DNA from: Acidimicrobiales bacterium
Lineage (GTDB): Bacteria; Actinomycetota; Acidimicrobiia; Acidimicrobiales; Aldehydirespiratoraceae
NCBI GenBank assembly: GCA_029263215.1
Contig: JAJCXY010000003.1
Coordinates: 62,001 to 126,000, forward strand
Reading direction: 5' to 3'
DNA: 64,000 nucleotides
Of the stretch, positions 35,115 through 44,033 are shown in pieces. The notes beneath the pieces were generated by a model. The model searched no databases, was not told where the DNA came from, and was given only the letters and a program-made list of their open reading frames with translations. Position numbers and translations under genes: made by a program. Each line of letters starts with the position of its first letter. Within the stretch, counting starts at the first letter, position 1.

Positions 35115-35824
35115 GAGTTTCTCCCTGGGGTTTCGCGAAGTGACGCGGCATCAGCCATCGAGGCATCGAGATCGAGAAGGAACCTCGCCGCGGTCGCTCC
35201 ATCGATGAAACGGTGATCGTAGGTGAGTCCGAACCAGCACAGTGAGCCGACAACGGGGGCTCCATGCTCATCGGGCACGAAACGTTCGCGCGTGCGACCC
35301 ACCAGCAGGATGGCGCCTTGGGGTTGGGGAGGTATGGCGAATCCTCCATCGATTCCGAACATGCCCAGATTCGAGACCGTGAAGGTGCCGCCCTCGATGT
35401 CTTCGAACTTGAGCTTTCCCTCGCGGGCCTTGTCGGCGAGGCGCGCCACGGCATCGTCAAGTTGGTCGAAGGAAAGCTGGTCGGCACCGTGGACGATGGG
35501 CACGACGAGGCCTTCGGGTACCGAGACGGCCACACCGAGGTTGGCCCGGTCAGAGACAATGACGTCGCGGCCCTCCAGACGCCCGTTGAGCATGGGATGA
35601 CGCGCGAGCAGTCGTGCCACTGCAGCCATGACGTAGGTGTTGATTGATGGCCGCGTCGGTAGGGACTCGCGGTCGGCGAGAACAGAAGTCAGGTCGATTT
35701 CGCGGGCGACCTGGCTCAACGCCGCAGTCGACACCGCGTGGGTCATGGACTTCACCATGGCCTTCTGGAGGCGGGTCAGACGGTGGGCTGTCTCACCCTG
35801 GTCAGCGGCCGACGCCTCCGCCAT
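35111..35824 (-). CDS. 2-oxoacid dehydrogenase E2 acyltransferase, catalytic domain only
   Basis: A 237-residue protein equal to the catalytic core of dihydrolipoamide acyltransferases. It begins near RLTRLQKAMVKSMTHA and carries the active-site TYDHRFIDGATAARF (His204, Asp208), with SNLGMFGIDGGFAI and the trimer core in between. The lipoyl and E1/E3-binding domains that precede this core in normal E2 proteins are absent; the lipoyl domain is a separate protein encoded just upstream. It transfers an acyl group from lipoamide to CoA. Confidence 0.9.
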   Translation of the reverse strand: MAEASAADQGETAHRLTRLQKAMVKSMTHAVSTAALSQVAREIDLTSVLADRESLPTRPSINTYVMAAVARLLARHPMLNGRLEGRDVIVSDRANLGVAVSVPEGLVVPIVHGADQLSFDQLDDAVARLADKAREGKLKFEDIEGGTFTVSNLGMFGIDGGFAIPPQPQGAILLVGRTRERFVPDEHGAPVVGSLCWFGLTYDHRFIDGATAARFLLDLDASMADAASLRETPGRNS

Positions 35825-35827
35825 CGA

Positions 35828-36097
35828 TCAGGCCCCCCGGATCTGGGAAGCCTCGGCCTCATCGGCGGCGATGATGGCGAGCACGGTTCCGACATCAACA
35901 GTGTCGTCCTCCTCAACGAGGATTCGAGCCACCACTCCCGCACAAGGCGCCTCGAGCTCGTTCTCGACCTTCTCGGTCTCGACCTCGGCGATGAGCTCAC
36001 CCTCCACCACGGTGTCGCCCTCCTCCACGTGCCAGGCCACCACCGTGCCGTCCTCCATCGTCAGCCCCCACTTGGGAAGAATCACGTTGGTGCTCAT
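35828..36097 (-). CDS. Stand-alone lipoyl carrier domain
   Basis: An 89-residue single lipoyl domain. VILPKWGLTMEDGTVVAW is the first half-repeat; the modified lysine is Lys43 in EVETEKVENELEAP. It carries the acyl group between E1 and the separate E2 catalytic core. There is no peripheral-subunit-binding domain. Its ATG overlaps the E1-beta stop by four bases, and its stop is three bases before the E2 gene. Confidence 0.92.
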   Translation of the reverse strand: MSTNVILPKWGLTMEDGTVVAWHVEEGDTVVEGELIAEVETEKVENELEAPCAGVVARILVEEDDTVDVGTVLAIIAADEAEASQIRGA

Positions 36098-37134
36098 CGG
36101 CTCGCCTCCATCGTGGCCCGAATCGCCGTTGCGATATCGGTCTCATCGGGAAGTACCTCGTGCTCCAGGGGCACCGAGAACGGAATCGGAGCATCGAGTC
36201 CGTCGACCCGCCCCACGGGTGCAGACAGCTCCGAGAAGCACTCCTCGTGGATGCGGGCACTCAGCTCGGCGCCGAGCCCGCCGATCTTCGGGGCTTCGTT
36301 GGCCACCACCGCACGACCGGTCTTGGCGACCGATTCAAGGAGGGTCTCGGCGTCGTAGGGCCGGATGGTGCGAAGGTCGATCACCTCGACCGAGACACCC
36401 TCGGCCTCGAGTTCCTCCGCCGCGGTGAGCGCCATCGGAACCATTCGCATGGTGGCGACAACGGTCAGGTCGGTGCCGGTTCGAGCTACGGCGGCCTTTC
36501 CGAGCGGCGTGGTGTAGTAGCCATCGGGGACATCACTGCGGGCTCGATAGAGGGCCTTGTGTTCGAGAAAGAGCACAGGGTCATCGGATTCGATGGATGC
36601 CAACAGGAGTCCCTTGGCGTCTGCGGGATTCGAGGGAGCGACGATCACGATCCCGGGCACGTTGAGGAACCAGCCCTCGACACTCTGGGAGTGGTGTGGG
36701 CCTCCTCCGAAGCCACCACCGCACGCCGTACGGATCACGAGTGGGGCGCTGAACTGGCCGTCGAACATGTAGCGGACCTTGGCCGCGTTGTTGACGATCT
36801 GGTCGTAGCACTCGCCTAGGAAGTCGGCGAACATGATCTCGGCGACGGGTCGCATCCCCACCATGGCGGCACCGACACAAGTGCCGATGATCGCCGCTTC
36901 GGAGAGCGGAGTGTCGCGCACTCGCTCGGCTCCGTACTTTGCCCAGAGCTTCCTGGTGACGCCGAAGTCGCCACCCATCTCCGCGATGTCCTCCCCGATC
37001 AGGAACATCTCATCGAAACGGTCCATGCCTAGATCGAGAGCGTCGTTGAGGGCCTTGGTGAAGCTGGTCTTGCGCGGCTTCTTGGGTCGGGCGTCCGATG
37101 GGGCCGGATTCGCATCGAGTTGGGTGTCGTTCAT
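36094..37134 (-). CDS. TPP-dependent 2-oxoacid/acetoin dehydrogenase E1 beta subunit
   Basis: A 346-residue transketolase-like beta subunit: FTKALNDALDLGMDRFDEMF, LIGEDIAEMGGDFGVTRKL, DTPLSEAAIIGTCVGAAMVG (with the catalytic Glu region) and GGGFGGGPHHSQSVEGWF. With the alpha subunit it decarboxylates a 2-oxo acid or cleaves acetoin and passes the acyl group to lipoamide. The start overlaps the alpha-subunit stop by four bases. An N-terminal basic Lys/Pro segment of about 30 residues is an extra. Confidence 0.93.
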   Translation of the reverse strand: MNDTQLDANPAPSDARPKKPRKTSFTKALNDALDLGMDRFDEMFLIGEDIAEMGGDFGVTRKLWAKYGAERVRDTPLSEAAIIGTCVGAAMVGMRPVAEIMFADFLGECYDQIVNNAAKVRYMFDGQFSAPLVIRTACGGGFGGGPHHSQSVEGWFLNVPGIVIVAPSNPADAKGLLLASIESDDPVLFLEHKALYRARSDVPDGYYTTPLGKAAVARTGTDLTVVATMRMVPMALTAAEELEAEGVSVEVIDLRTIRPYDAETLLESVAKTGRAVVANEAPKIGGLGAELSARIHEECFSELSAPVGRVDGLDAPIPFSVPLEHEVLPDETDIATAIRATMEASR

Positions 37135-38108
37135 CGACCGCCGACCTCCCACTGGGCGTACACATCGGCCGTGGCCTTGACGAGGTCGGGCGGCGGACTC
37201 TCCTTGGCGAACGCGATCCACTCTGCGATGAGCGCGTGCTGCTGTTGCTCGATCGCCGCTAGTTCGTCGGCGTCGACGCCGCGATCGATGAGTAGTTCGT
37301 CGGTCATCAGGATCGGGTCGTGGTCCTCGCGCCAGTACTTGACCTCGGCTTCGGGGCGGAACTCCCCGGCGAAGATCCCCTGCCATCGCCAGGTCTTGAA
37401 CTCGAGGAAGTACGGACCCTTGCCGGCCCGGATATGTCCGATGGCTTTCGCCACCGCATCGTGGGAGGCCACGATGTCGTTCCCGTCGACCTGTTCGCAA
37501 GGGAAGCCGTACCCCCTCGCGAGGTCGACGATGTCGGCCGAGGCGTGGCCTTCGCCCACCGGCGTGGCGATGGCGTAGCCGTTGTTGACACATGCGTAGA
37601 AGACCGGCAGGTCCCAGATCGCAGCCATGTTCAGACTCTCGTGAAACTCACCGCGACCCACCGTGCCGTCGCCCAGCACTGCGCAGGCCACCCTGGACTC
37701 ACCACGCATTTTCGCGGCGAGAGCCACTCCGAGCACCGTGACCAGATAGGAACCCTCTACCGCGTTGTCGCCGAAGTTGCCGACACTCGGATCTGCAGAA
37801 TGCAGGCTCCCGCCCTTCCCGCCACACACCCCGGTCGACTTCGCGAAGAGTTCGGCCATGATCCGTTCACCGTCGCCCTTGTGGCGCTGTTGGGCGAGGG
37901 CGTTGAGCCCATGGCAGCGATGATCGGGGAAGAAGGCATCGCTTGCCTTCAGATTGTTTGCCAGCGCAGCCTGGGTGGCCTCCTGGCCGAGCCCGGTGTG
38001 GAGCATCCCGGGCACGTTGCCCTGTTCGAACTCAGCTTCGAGTCCCTGCTCAAACGCTCGGATCAGCCACATGTCTCGGTAGAGATCGAGCAGTTGTTCG
38101 CGTTCCAT
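37131..38108 (-). CDS. TPP-dependent 2-oxoacid/acetoin dehydrogenase E1 alpha subunit
   Basis: A 325-residue alpha subunit. The TPP-binding motif is GDGTVGRGEFHESLN through CVNNGYA (GDG at about 146-148, NN 26 residues later). HTGLGQEA, FPDHRCHGL and GKGGSLH are the conserved substrate and cofactor segments; the last is most typical of acetoin dehydrogenase. ATG 38108 follows AGGGG. A 100-base gap precedes it, so a promoter is likely there. No E3 gene is adjacent; the cell's general dihydrolipoamide dehydrogenase would be needed. Confidence 0.93.
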   Translation of the reverse strand: MEREQLLDLYRDMWLIRAFEQGLEAEFEQGNVPGMLHTGLGQEATQAALANNLKASDAFFPDHRCHGLNALAQQRHKGDGERIMAELFAKSTGVCGGKGGSLHSADPSVGNFGDNAVEGSYLVTVLGVALAAKMRGESRVACAVLGDGTVGRGEFHESLNMAAIWDLPVFYACVNNGYAIATPVGEGHASADIVDLARGYGFPCEQVDGNDIVASHDAVAKAIGHIRAGKGPYFLEFKTWRWQGIFAGEFRPEAEVKYWREDHDPILMTDELLIDRGVDADELAAIEQQQHALIAEWIAFAKESPPPDLVKATADVYAQWEVGGR

Positions 38109-38111
38109 CAA

Positions 38112-38211
38112 TACCCCTGTCAGCCGGTGCCGTCCAACCTACCTCACCCGGTTTTCTCCCGACAAACAAACCTTGGCCCTGATAAACGCAGATCCGTGCT
38201 CGATCCACCCC
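38112..38211 (-). promoter_or_regulatory. Gap before the E1-alpha gene, possible internal promoter
   Basis: This is the longest gap within the minus-strand array. On the minus strand it has TTGTCG, then 18 bases, then TAGGTT, a weak -35/-10 pair about 28 bases before the E1-alpha start. No terminator hairpin is evident, so read-through from the SDR gene is also possible. Confidence 0.3.
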
Positions 38212-38994
38212 TCAACTCAGGATCAGTCCGCCGTCGACCTCGATCGCCTGGCCCGTGAGGTAGCGGGCGTCGGCGCTGGCGAGGAAGGCGATCACGCCGG
38301 CGATCTCCTCGGGTTGGGCCAGACGCTTCAGCGCGGTGTCGTTGGCTCGCATCTCCAGCCACTCCTCGCCTGTCATGTCGAGCGTGGCTCCGATCTCCAC
38401 GGCGACCTTGCGCACCATCTCGGTGACGGTGTTGCCCGGGCACACCGCGTTCACCGTGATGCCGGCGGGGCCGAGCTCCATCGCCGCCGACCGAGTCAGC
38501 CCGATCACGCCGCTCTTGGTGGCGGAGTACTCCGCCGAGTTGGGCCAGCTGGTCTTGCCCGCCATCGACGAGATGTTGACGATCGTGCCGCTGCCCTGGT
38601 CGATCATGATCGGTGCGACGAGGCTGTTGGATGTGAGAACTCCGGTGAGGTTCACCGCCACGAGGTTCTCCCACCGATCGAGAGGCACCTCGGGCAACGG
38701 TCCTCCGACGTACATCCCCGCGCTGGCCACGAGGACATCGACTCGGCCCCAGCGTTCCATTACCTCGGCGATGGCAGCCTCCTGGTCCGGGCGCGATCGC
38801 ACGTCGCAGGTGACTGCGATGGCGTCGCCGCCCTGTTCCGCAGCCAAGACCGCGGTGGACTCGTTCTTCGTCGTCTCGATATCGAGACACGCAACCCGGG
38901 CGCCCTCAGACGCGAAGCGGACAGCTGAGGCGTGTCCGATGCCGGTGGCGGCTCCGGTGATGACCACAACCTGCTCGTGGAATCGATGAGTCAT
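38212..38994 (-). CDS. SDR family oxidoreductase
   Basis: A 260-residue classical SDR: VVITGAATGIGHASAVRFAS, VLVASAGMYVGG (NNAG changed to ASAG), VNISSMAGKTSWPNSAEYSA with the Ser and Tyr, and the Lys in TKSGVIGL. The ending YLTGQAIEVDGGLILS is typical. ATG 38994 overlaps the stop of the Fe-alcohol dehydrogenase gene (ATGA), so the two dehydrogenases are made together. Confidence 0.9.
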   Translation of the reverse strand: MTHRFHEQVVVITGAATGIGHASAVRFASEGARVACLDIETTKNESTAVLAAEQGGDAIAVTCDVRSRPDQEAAIAEVMERWGRVDVLVASAGMYVGGPLPEVPLDRWENLVAVNLTGVLTSNSLVAPIMIDQGSGTIVNISSMAGKTSWPNSAEYSATKSGVIGLTRSAAMELGPAGITVNAVCPGNTVTEMVRKVAVEIGATLDMTGEEWLEMRANDTALKRLAQPEEIAGVIAFLASADARYLTGQAIEVDGGLILS

Positions 38995-40145
38995 GTCAGC
39001 ATCGCCGCCAGCACGGAGCGGCAATCCTCGACGGTCACCGTTCGTGGATTGTTGTGGACCATCACCATGCGCATCGACTCTTCCGCGATCTCGTCCCAGT
39101 CGACCCCGGCGATGGAGACGACCCCGTCGTCGAAACCTACGGGCAGATCGAGCCGACGTACGAAGTCGGCGATCGCTTCGACAAGCTCCCCCGACCCTGC
39201 ACTTGCGCCAAGGCCGGCAAGTGTCTTGATCGTGTGGCAGCGCTCCGCTGCAATGGCCGAAACATTGAACTCCATCGCGTGGGGGAGGATCATCGCGTTG
39301 GCCAGGCCGTGGTGGAGGTGAAAGTGGCTGCAGATGCCACCGGACAGGGCATGCACCAGCCCGAGCCCGGCCTGATCCATGGCGATGCCCCCGTAGACCG
39401 CCGCCAACATCATGTCGCCACGAGCGTCGAGGTCGGAGCCATCGGCCGTTGCCGCCTCGAGGCTGCTGAAGGCGAGGCGCATCGACTCCAGCGCGAGTAG
39501 ATCGCTCAGCGGGTTGGTTCGCTTACCCGTGTAAGCCTCGAGCGCGTGGATGAACGCATCGATCCCCGTCGCCGCGGTGAGATGGGGAGGCAATCCAACG
39601 GTCAGCGCAGGGTCGAGTATCGCGGCGTGGGCGAACATCAGGGGGCTCAGCACACCCTTCTTGAACGGCTGCGAGGGGTCGGAGATGACTGCCACCTTGC
39701 TGACCTCGCTTCCGGTTCCGGCCGTGGTGGGGACGGCGACGAAGGGGTGACTACGGTGAACGATCGGGCGGCCCTCCCACTGGTAGTCGGAGAATTCGCC
39801 ACCGTTGGCGAGCAGCATGGCCGTGGCCTTCGCAGTGTCGATCGGAGAGCCGCCACCGATGGCGACGATTGCTTCGCAGTCGGAATCCTCGGCGACCGAT
39901 CGTGCCCCGGCTACGTCTTCGGTGGTGGGGTTGCCGCTGACCTGGTCGTAGACCTCGACCGTCGCGTCCGCTTCCTCGAGCGCCTCACGAAGATCATCGG
40001 GCAGGCCGGTGGCGGCCAAGCCGGGGTCTGTCACCACGAGCACCCTCGTGGCGCCGAGCGCGGCCACCTCCATCGGCACCGCGTCGTTCATCGGCGATCC
40101 CCACACGAGCCGGGTGGGCATCTTGAATGCGAAGGCTCCGATCAT
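38991..40145 (-). CDS. Iron-containing alcohol dehydrogenase
   Basis: A 384-residue group III alcohol dehydrogenase. The NAD-binding GGGSPIDTAKATAM, then PTTAGTGSEVSKVAVI, and the metal-binding TGIDAFIHALEAY, HHGLANAMILPHAMEFN and C-terminal HNNPRTV are all present. Such enzymes oxidise short alcohols or reduce aldehydes and semialdehydes. It is the first gene of the array, divergent from the phosphoesterase gene. It could supply or remove an aldehyde for the E1-E2 complex. Confidence 0.92.
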   Translation of the reverse strand: MIGAFAFKMPTRLVWGSPMNDAVPMEVAALGATRVLVVTDPGLAATGLPDDLREALEEADATVEVYDQVSGNPTTEDVAGARSVAEDSDCEAIVAIGGGSPIDTAKATAMLLANGGEFSDYQWEGRPIVHRSHPFVAVPTTAGTGSEVSKVAVISDPSQPFKKGVLSPLMFAHAAILDPALTVGLPPHLTAATGIDAFIHALEAYTGKRTNPLSDLLALESMRLAFSSLEAATADGSDLDARGDMMLAAVYGGIAMDQAGLGLVHALSGGICSHFHLHHGLANAMILPHAMEFNVSAIAAERCHTIKTLAGLGASAGSGELVEAIADFVRRLDLPVGFDDGVVSIAGVDWDEIAEESMRMVMVHNNPRTVTVEDCRSVLAAMLT

Positions 40146-40198
40146 TCCGAGAGCCTAGGCCGCCCCCACGTGTGGATCCGCGTGCCTCGGCGTTGTGC

Positions 40199-40204
40199 CA
40201 CAAT
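40199..40204 (+). promoter_or_regulatory. -10 box (CACAAT) for a leaderless start
   Basis: CACAAT ends six bases before GTG 40211. This supports GTG 40211 as the true start, since no Shine-Dalgarno sequence precedes it and the family begins at this point. Confidence 0.3.
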
Positions 40205-40210
40205 CGCCCC

Positions 40211-40999
40211 GTGCTCCTAGCCCAATTCACAGACACCCACGTCCTCGAGCGAGACGAACTCCAGTTTCTCGACAACAATGCCTCGCTGGCGTCGATCGTC
40301 GAATCACTCAACGCAGAGACGCGCCGACCGGATCTGGTGCTGGCCACCGGCGACCTCACCAACTGGGGAAGCCCCGCCCAGTACGAGCTGTTGGCTGAGC
40401 TGCTCTCCCCTCTGGAGATCCCACTGCTGCCCCTCATCGGGAATCACGACGTCCGGGAAACGACCAGAAAGCTGTGGCCCGACGCCCCATGGGCCGACAC
40501 GGAGCATGCGAGTTGGGTCACCACCCGCGACGAAGTCACGATCATCGGCCTCGACTCGACCGATCCCGACACCCACGGAGCCGTGTTCGACGACGACCGC
40601 TGTGCCTGGCTCGGATCGTGCCTGAGTTCAGCTCCCGGGCCGGTGATCCTCGCCATGCATCATCCCCCGTTCACCACCGGCGTCGACTGGATGGATGCGT
40701 CGGGATTCGTGGGCCTGACCGAATTCCGGCGACTGATCGCCGAACACTCCGACAAGCTCCTCCGCATCCTCTGTGGCCACTTCCACCGGCCGGTCACCAC
40801 TACGGTCGAAGGCGTCACTGCCTCGGTCTGTCCGGGCGGGGCCTACCACGTAGGCCTGGAGCTGCACCCCAACGCCGAGCGTTCGGTGATCCGCGACCCT
40901 CGCGGTTATCAACTCCATCTGCTCGACGGCACCGATATCGTCACCCACACGCGCTACGTCGACACCGGCGAGGTGGCATTCGACCCCGGCTGGACCTGA
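40211..40999 (+). CDS. CpdA-like class III cyclic-nucleotide phosphodiesterase
   Basis: A 262-residue calcineurin-like metallophosphoesterase. Metal and active-site motifs appear in order: FTDTHV (residues 6-11), ATGDLTNWG, IGNHDV, MHHPPFTTG and CGHFHRP. Family members hydrolyse 3',5'-cAMP or related phosphodiesters in the cytosol. GTG 40211 is chosen because the core strand VLLAQFTDTH begins there. It is on the opposite strand from the catabolic array and probably not part of it. Confidence 0.88.
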   Translation: MLLAQFTDTHVLERDELQFLDNNASLASIVESLNAETRRPDLVLATGDLTNWGSPAQYELLAELLSPLEIPLLPLIGNHDVRETTRKLWPDAPWADTEHASWVTTRDEVTIIGLDSTDPDTHGAVFDDDRCAWLGSCLSSAPGPVILAMHHPPFTTGVDWMDASGFVGLTEFRRLIAEHSDKLLRILCGHFHRPVTTTVEGVTASVCPGGAYHVGLELHPNAERSVIRDPRGYQLHLLDGTDIVTHTRYVDTGEVAFDPGWT

Positions 41000-41037
41000 T
41001 CCGACGAAGCGGGTTGGAAGGTGATTGACGGCCGCCA

Positions 41038-42303
41038 TCAATAAATGCCATAGGCATCGTCGTTGCCCTGACGGGAAATGGTGCCTGCCCGAACCCCTTC
41101 ACACACTTCGATCAATTCGGTGACGAACCGGGCGATCAGTGCATCATCATGCTGGGTGCTGAGCATGAGCAGGAGGGACTCCGGCTCGGTCTGGAGGTTG
41201 AGCATCCACCCCTTGGCCATCAAGCCGTCTCCGACGGCCATCATGTCGAGTTCGTCTGAGCCAAACGAGAAGTGAACCCCCTCGGGTTCCCCGTGCACGG
41301 CGAGCCCGTCGAGGCCGTTGATCGCAGCCACGATCTGGTCGGTCGCCTCGAGCGTCATCGCCATCCTCTCCAGGTAGCCGTCGTATCCGAGATAGCGCAT
41401 GACCGCCCATGCAGATGCCACCGGTCCGGCGTTGCGCGAGCCGGCCACGGTGTCGCTGTCGTACCGTCCGGCCGGCCAGACACTGGAGCTGAAGCTCTGG
41501 AACTCGCCGAGAGAAGCGTCTCGGAGGATCACGGCCGAACAGCCGCGAACCGCGTAGCCGTACTTGTGATAGTCGATCGACATCGATCGAACGGCTGGGA
41601 GCCTGAAATCGAACATGGGCACGGGGCGCCCCATCGCCTCGGCGAACGGTAGGACGAAACCACCGATGCAGGCATCAACGTGGAGCCAGATTCCGTACCG
41701 AGCGGCGACTGCCGCCATCTGGGGTATCGGGTCGACCAGTCCGTACGGAAACGGTGGCGCCCCACCCACCATCATGATGGTGTTCTCGGTGATGCAGGCC
41801 TCGAGGGCATCAACGTCGGCTCGATAGTCGAGGCTGTGCGGGACCTGAACGACCGTCAATCCGAGCGCGTAGGCAGCCTTGTTGAATACAGGGTAGGTGG
41901 CGTGGGTGAGCAGGATCTCAGGGTCCCTCACATCGGGTCGATTCTTTCGTGCTTCCTCGCGAGCCGTCCTCATCGCCAGGAAGAGGCTCTCGGAGCCCCC
42001 CGTGGAGACCGTGCCGCGAGCATCAACGGGAGCGTTGAGAAGCGTCATCACGAAATCGAGCACGTCGGCTTCGTACCGCTGGACACTGGGATGCAGTCCG
42101 TAGCGATGCGTGACGTTGTCGCCGATGTGCTTGACGAACGCTTCACGGGCAACCGCAGCGACGTCGTCGCCCGCGAAGTAGGACGCGGCGAAATTGAGGG
42201 GACTCGTCCAGTGGATGTCGCCCCCGCGTCCTGCCTCAATGTCGTTTTCGACATCGGCCCACGAGCGCCCGGTGAGCTTGTCGCCGAAGGTTCTTTCAGC
42301 CAT
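41038..42303 (-). CDS. PLP-dependent decarboxylase/lyase (group II, sphingosine-phosphate-lyase-like)
   Basis: A 421-residue fold-type I PLP enzyme. DYHKYGYAVRGCSAV holds the PLP-binding Lys; the HKYGY form is shared with glutamate/tyrosine decarboxylases and sphingosine-1-phosphate lyase. STGGSESLFLAMRTARE is the cofactor-phosphate segment, and LHVDACIGGFVLPFAEA supplies the Asp that contacts the PLP ring nitrogen. It may decarboxylate an amino acid or cleave an amino alcohol phosphate. ATG 42303 overlaps the end of the upstream M20 gene by eight bases. Confidence 0.88.
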   Translation of the reverse strand: MAERTFGDKLTGRSWADVENDIEAGRGGDIHWTSPLNFAASYFAGDDVAAVAREAFVKHIGDNVTHRYGLHPSVQRYEADVLDFVMTLLNAPVDARGTVSTGGSESLFLAMRTAREEARKNRPDVRDPEILLTHATYPVFNKAAYALGLTVVQVPHSLDYRADVDALEACITENTIMMVGGAPPFPYGLVDPIPQMAAVAARYGIWLHVDACIGGFVLPFAEAMGRPVPMFDFRLPAVRSMSIDYHKYGYAVRGCSAVILRDASLGEFQSFSSSVWPAGRYDSDTVAGSRNAGPVASAWAVMRYLGYDGYLERMAMTLEATDQIVAAINGLDGLAVHGEPEGVHFSFGSDELDMMAVGDGLMAKGWMLNLQTEPESLLLMLSTQHDDALIARFVTELIEVCEGVRAGTISRQGNDDAYGIY

Positions 42304-43507
42304 GTCGAACTCCTGCGCTGGCACCCAGCAAGTCGAGGACCGCCGCGGCGTAGATCACCGCGGCGCTTTCGATCTCTTCAACCTCCACGTACTCATCGAG
42401 GGAGTGAGCTTGGGCCAACGCCCCCGGTCCACAGATCACCGCAGGACACCCGAAGCCCGGAGCATCGGTTCCACCGGTGAACCCAGTTACCGAAGCTGGT
42501 CCGCGTTGGTCACCAACCGCCGCCACCAGGGCGGCCACCAGCGGATGGTCGAGGTCAGTCGACAGCGACGCCGACACCATCGTCGGAGGCGATATCTCGT
42601 AGCGGAAGGTCGGATCGTCCATGGCCAGCCCGGCCAAGATCGATTCACACTCCGCATGCACCGACTTGATGCTCTCGCCCGGCAGCGAACGCCGATCGAT
42701 CGCGAGCTCGCAGGTATCGGGCACCTGGGAGACATTCATACCGCCGGTGATCACGACCGCGCTCACGGTGGCGGTGCCGCAGAGTTCATGGCCCGGGCGG
42801 TCCGACAGTCGAGCGGCATACTCTTCGAGCGCCCGCAGCACCTTGCCCATCTGGGCGACGGCGTTAATGCCTTCGTTGGGAACGCTGGAGTGCACCGCTT
42901 TGCCGATGGTCCTGACGTTCACTGTCAGCTGACCCTTGTGGGCGGGACATATGGCGAGACTGGTGGGTTCCGCGACGATCGCCATGTCGGCTACCGGTCC
43001 AGAGGCGCCGAGCGCGGTCGATCCGATCATCTGATCCTCTTCATCGGCGGTGCCCACCACAAGGAGATCTCCGCCCAACGAATGACCCGATGTCACAACC
43101 AGCCTGGCCGCCTCCAATATCGCGGCCAGCCCGCCCTTCATGTCACACGAACCGCGGCCGTAGACACGCCCCGAGTGTTCCTTCCCTTCGAAGGGGTCGG
43201 AGTAGCCGTCGATCCCCACCGTGTCGAGGTGGCCGGCCAGCAGGATGGTCTTGCCCGGTCTCGGACCAGACCATCGAGCTACAACGTTGGGGCGTCCCGG
43301 GCTGACATCGTCGACCGAGACCTCGAAACCCAATGACTCGAGGTCTGCGGCGAAGTAGCGAGCCATCGCCGCTTCGACCGGGCCTGAATCTCCAATGTGA
43401 GGATCGTTGACACTGGGAATTGCGACCATCTGCTTGGTGAGCATGATGAGACGATCGCGGTCTACGTCGGCTCGCAGTGTGGGAATGAACTCGTTGTGTG
43501 CTGCCAC
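42296..43507 (-). CDS. M20 family metallohydrolase (ArgE/DapE-like)
   Basis: A 403-residue zinc amidohydrolase. LLAGHLDTVG, GRGSCDMKGGLA and TADEEDQM are the metal and catalytic segments, and the C-terminal His lies in ALAQAHSLDEYV. It removes an acyl or carbamoyl group from an amino acid or peptide. GTG 43507 is preferred because GAGGAG lies five bases upstream; the open frame extends further but without homology. It is coupled to the PLP enzyme, so the hydrolysed amino compound may be the substrate of the latter. Confidence 0.9.
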   Translation of the reverse strand: MAAHNEFIPTLRADVDRDRLIMLTKQMVAIPSVNDPHIGDSGPVEAAMARYFAADLESLGFEVSVDDVSPGRPNVVARWSGPRPGKTILLAGHLDTVGIDGYSDPFEGKEHSGRVYGRGSCDMKGGLAAILEAARLVVTSGHSLGGDLLVVGTADEEDQMIGSTALGASGPVADMAIVAEPTSLAICPAHKGQLTVNVRTIGKAVHSSVPNEGINAVAQMGKVLRALEEYAARLSDRPGHELCGTATVSAVVITGGMNVSQVPDTCELAIDRRSLPGESIKSVHAECESILAGLAMDDPTFRYEISPPTMVSASLSTDLDHPLVAALVAAVGDQRGPASVTGFTGGTDAPGFGCPAVICGPGALAQAHSLDEYVEVEEIESAAVIYAAAVLDLLGASAGVRHG

Positions 43508-43544
43508 ACTCACTCCTCGTTCGATCGCCACAACTGATCGGCCC

Positions 43545-44021
43545 CTAGTCGGGGAGGTTGTATCCAACGTCGGCGACCCCAATGACGTCACCCGATGTGT
43601 CTCGCGCCTCGACCTTCACTTCGACCCAGTTCCTACCCTCGCCGTGGTGGTGCTTCTTCTTCACGTAGCCCTTGGCGACAACGGTCTCACCTACCCTGAC
43701 CGGCTTGGTGAACGTAGCGTTGACGAAGCGGATGCTGCCACCGTTGGCGCTCACTGGCCCCCAGGCTCGCGATACGACCGAAGCCAGGCTCGACATCGTC
43801 ATCATCCCGTGGCCGACGGTTTCGGGCATCCCGAACACCTGGGCGCGGGCCGCCCATTCCTCGTTGGTATGGACCGGGTTCATGTCGAGTGATGCCAACG
43901 CGTAGCGATCGATCACCGGTTGGGAGTAACACAGCTCGATGGCCGGAAGCTCGGTGCCGGTTTCAATCTCGCCAAAGCGAGGGGCGACCGGATGTGGTGG
44001 GGACGGGTTCGAAATGTTCAT
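43545..44021 (-). CDS. MaoC-like hot-dog-fold dehydratase
   Basis: A 158-residue hot-dog protein. DMNPVHTNEEWAA provides the Asp/His hydratase dyad (typically D-x4-H), and GMPETVGHGMMTMSSLASV is the following helix. FTKPVRVGETVVAKGYV is the second-half strand. It acts on an acyl-CoA-type thioester or a related enol. Together with the upstream gene it forms a two-subunit MaoC pair, as seen in actinobacterial enoyl-CoA hydratases. Confidence 0.85.
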   Translation of the reverse strand: MNISNPSPPHPVAPRFGEIETGTELPAIELCYSQPVIDRYALASLDMNPVHTNEEWAARAQVFGMPETVGHGMMTMSSLASVVSRAWGPVSANGGSIRFVNATFTKPVRVGETVVAKGYVKKKHHHGEGRNWVEVKVEARDTSGDVIGVADVGYNLPD

Positions 44022-44033
44022 GACGGCTCCCTC

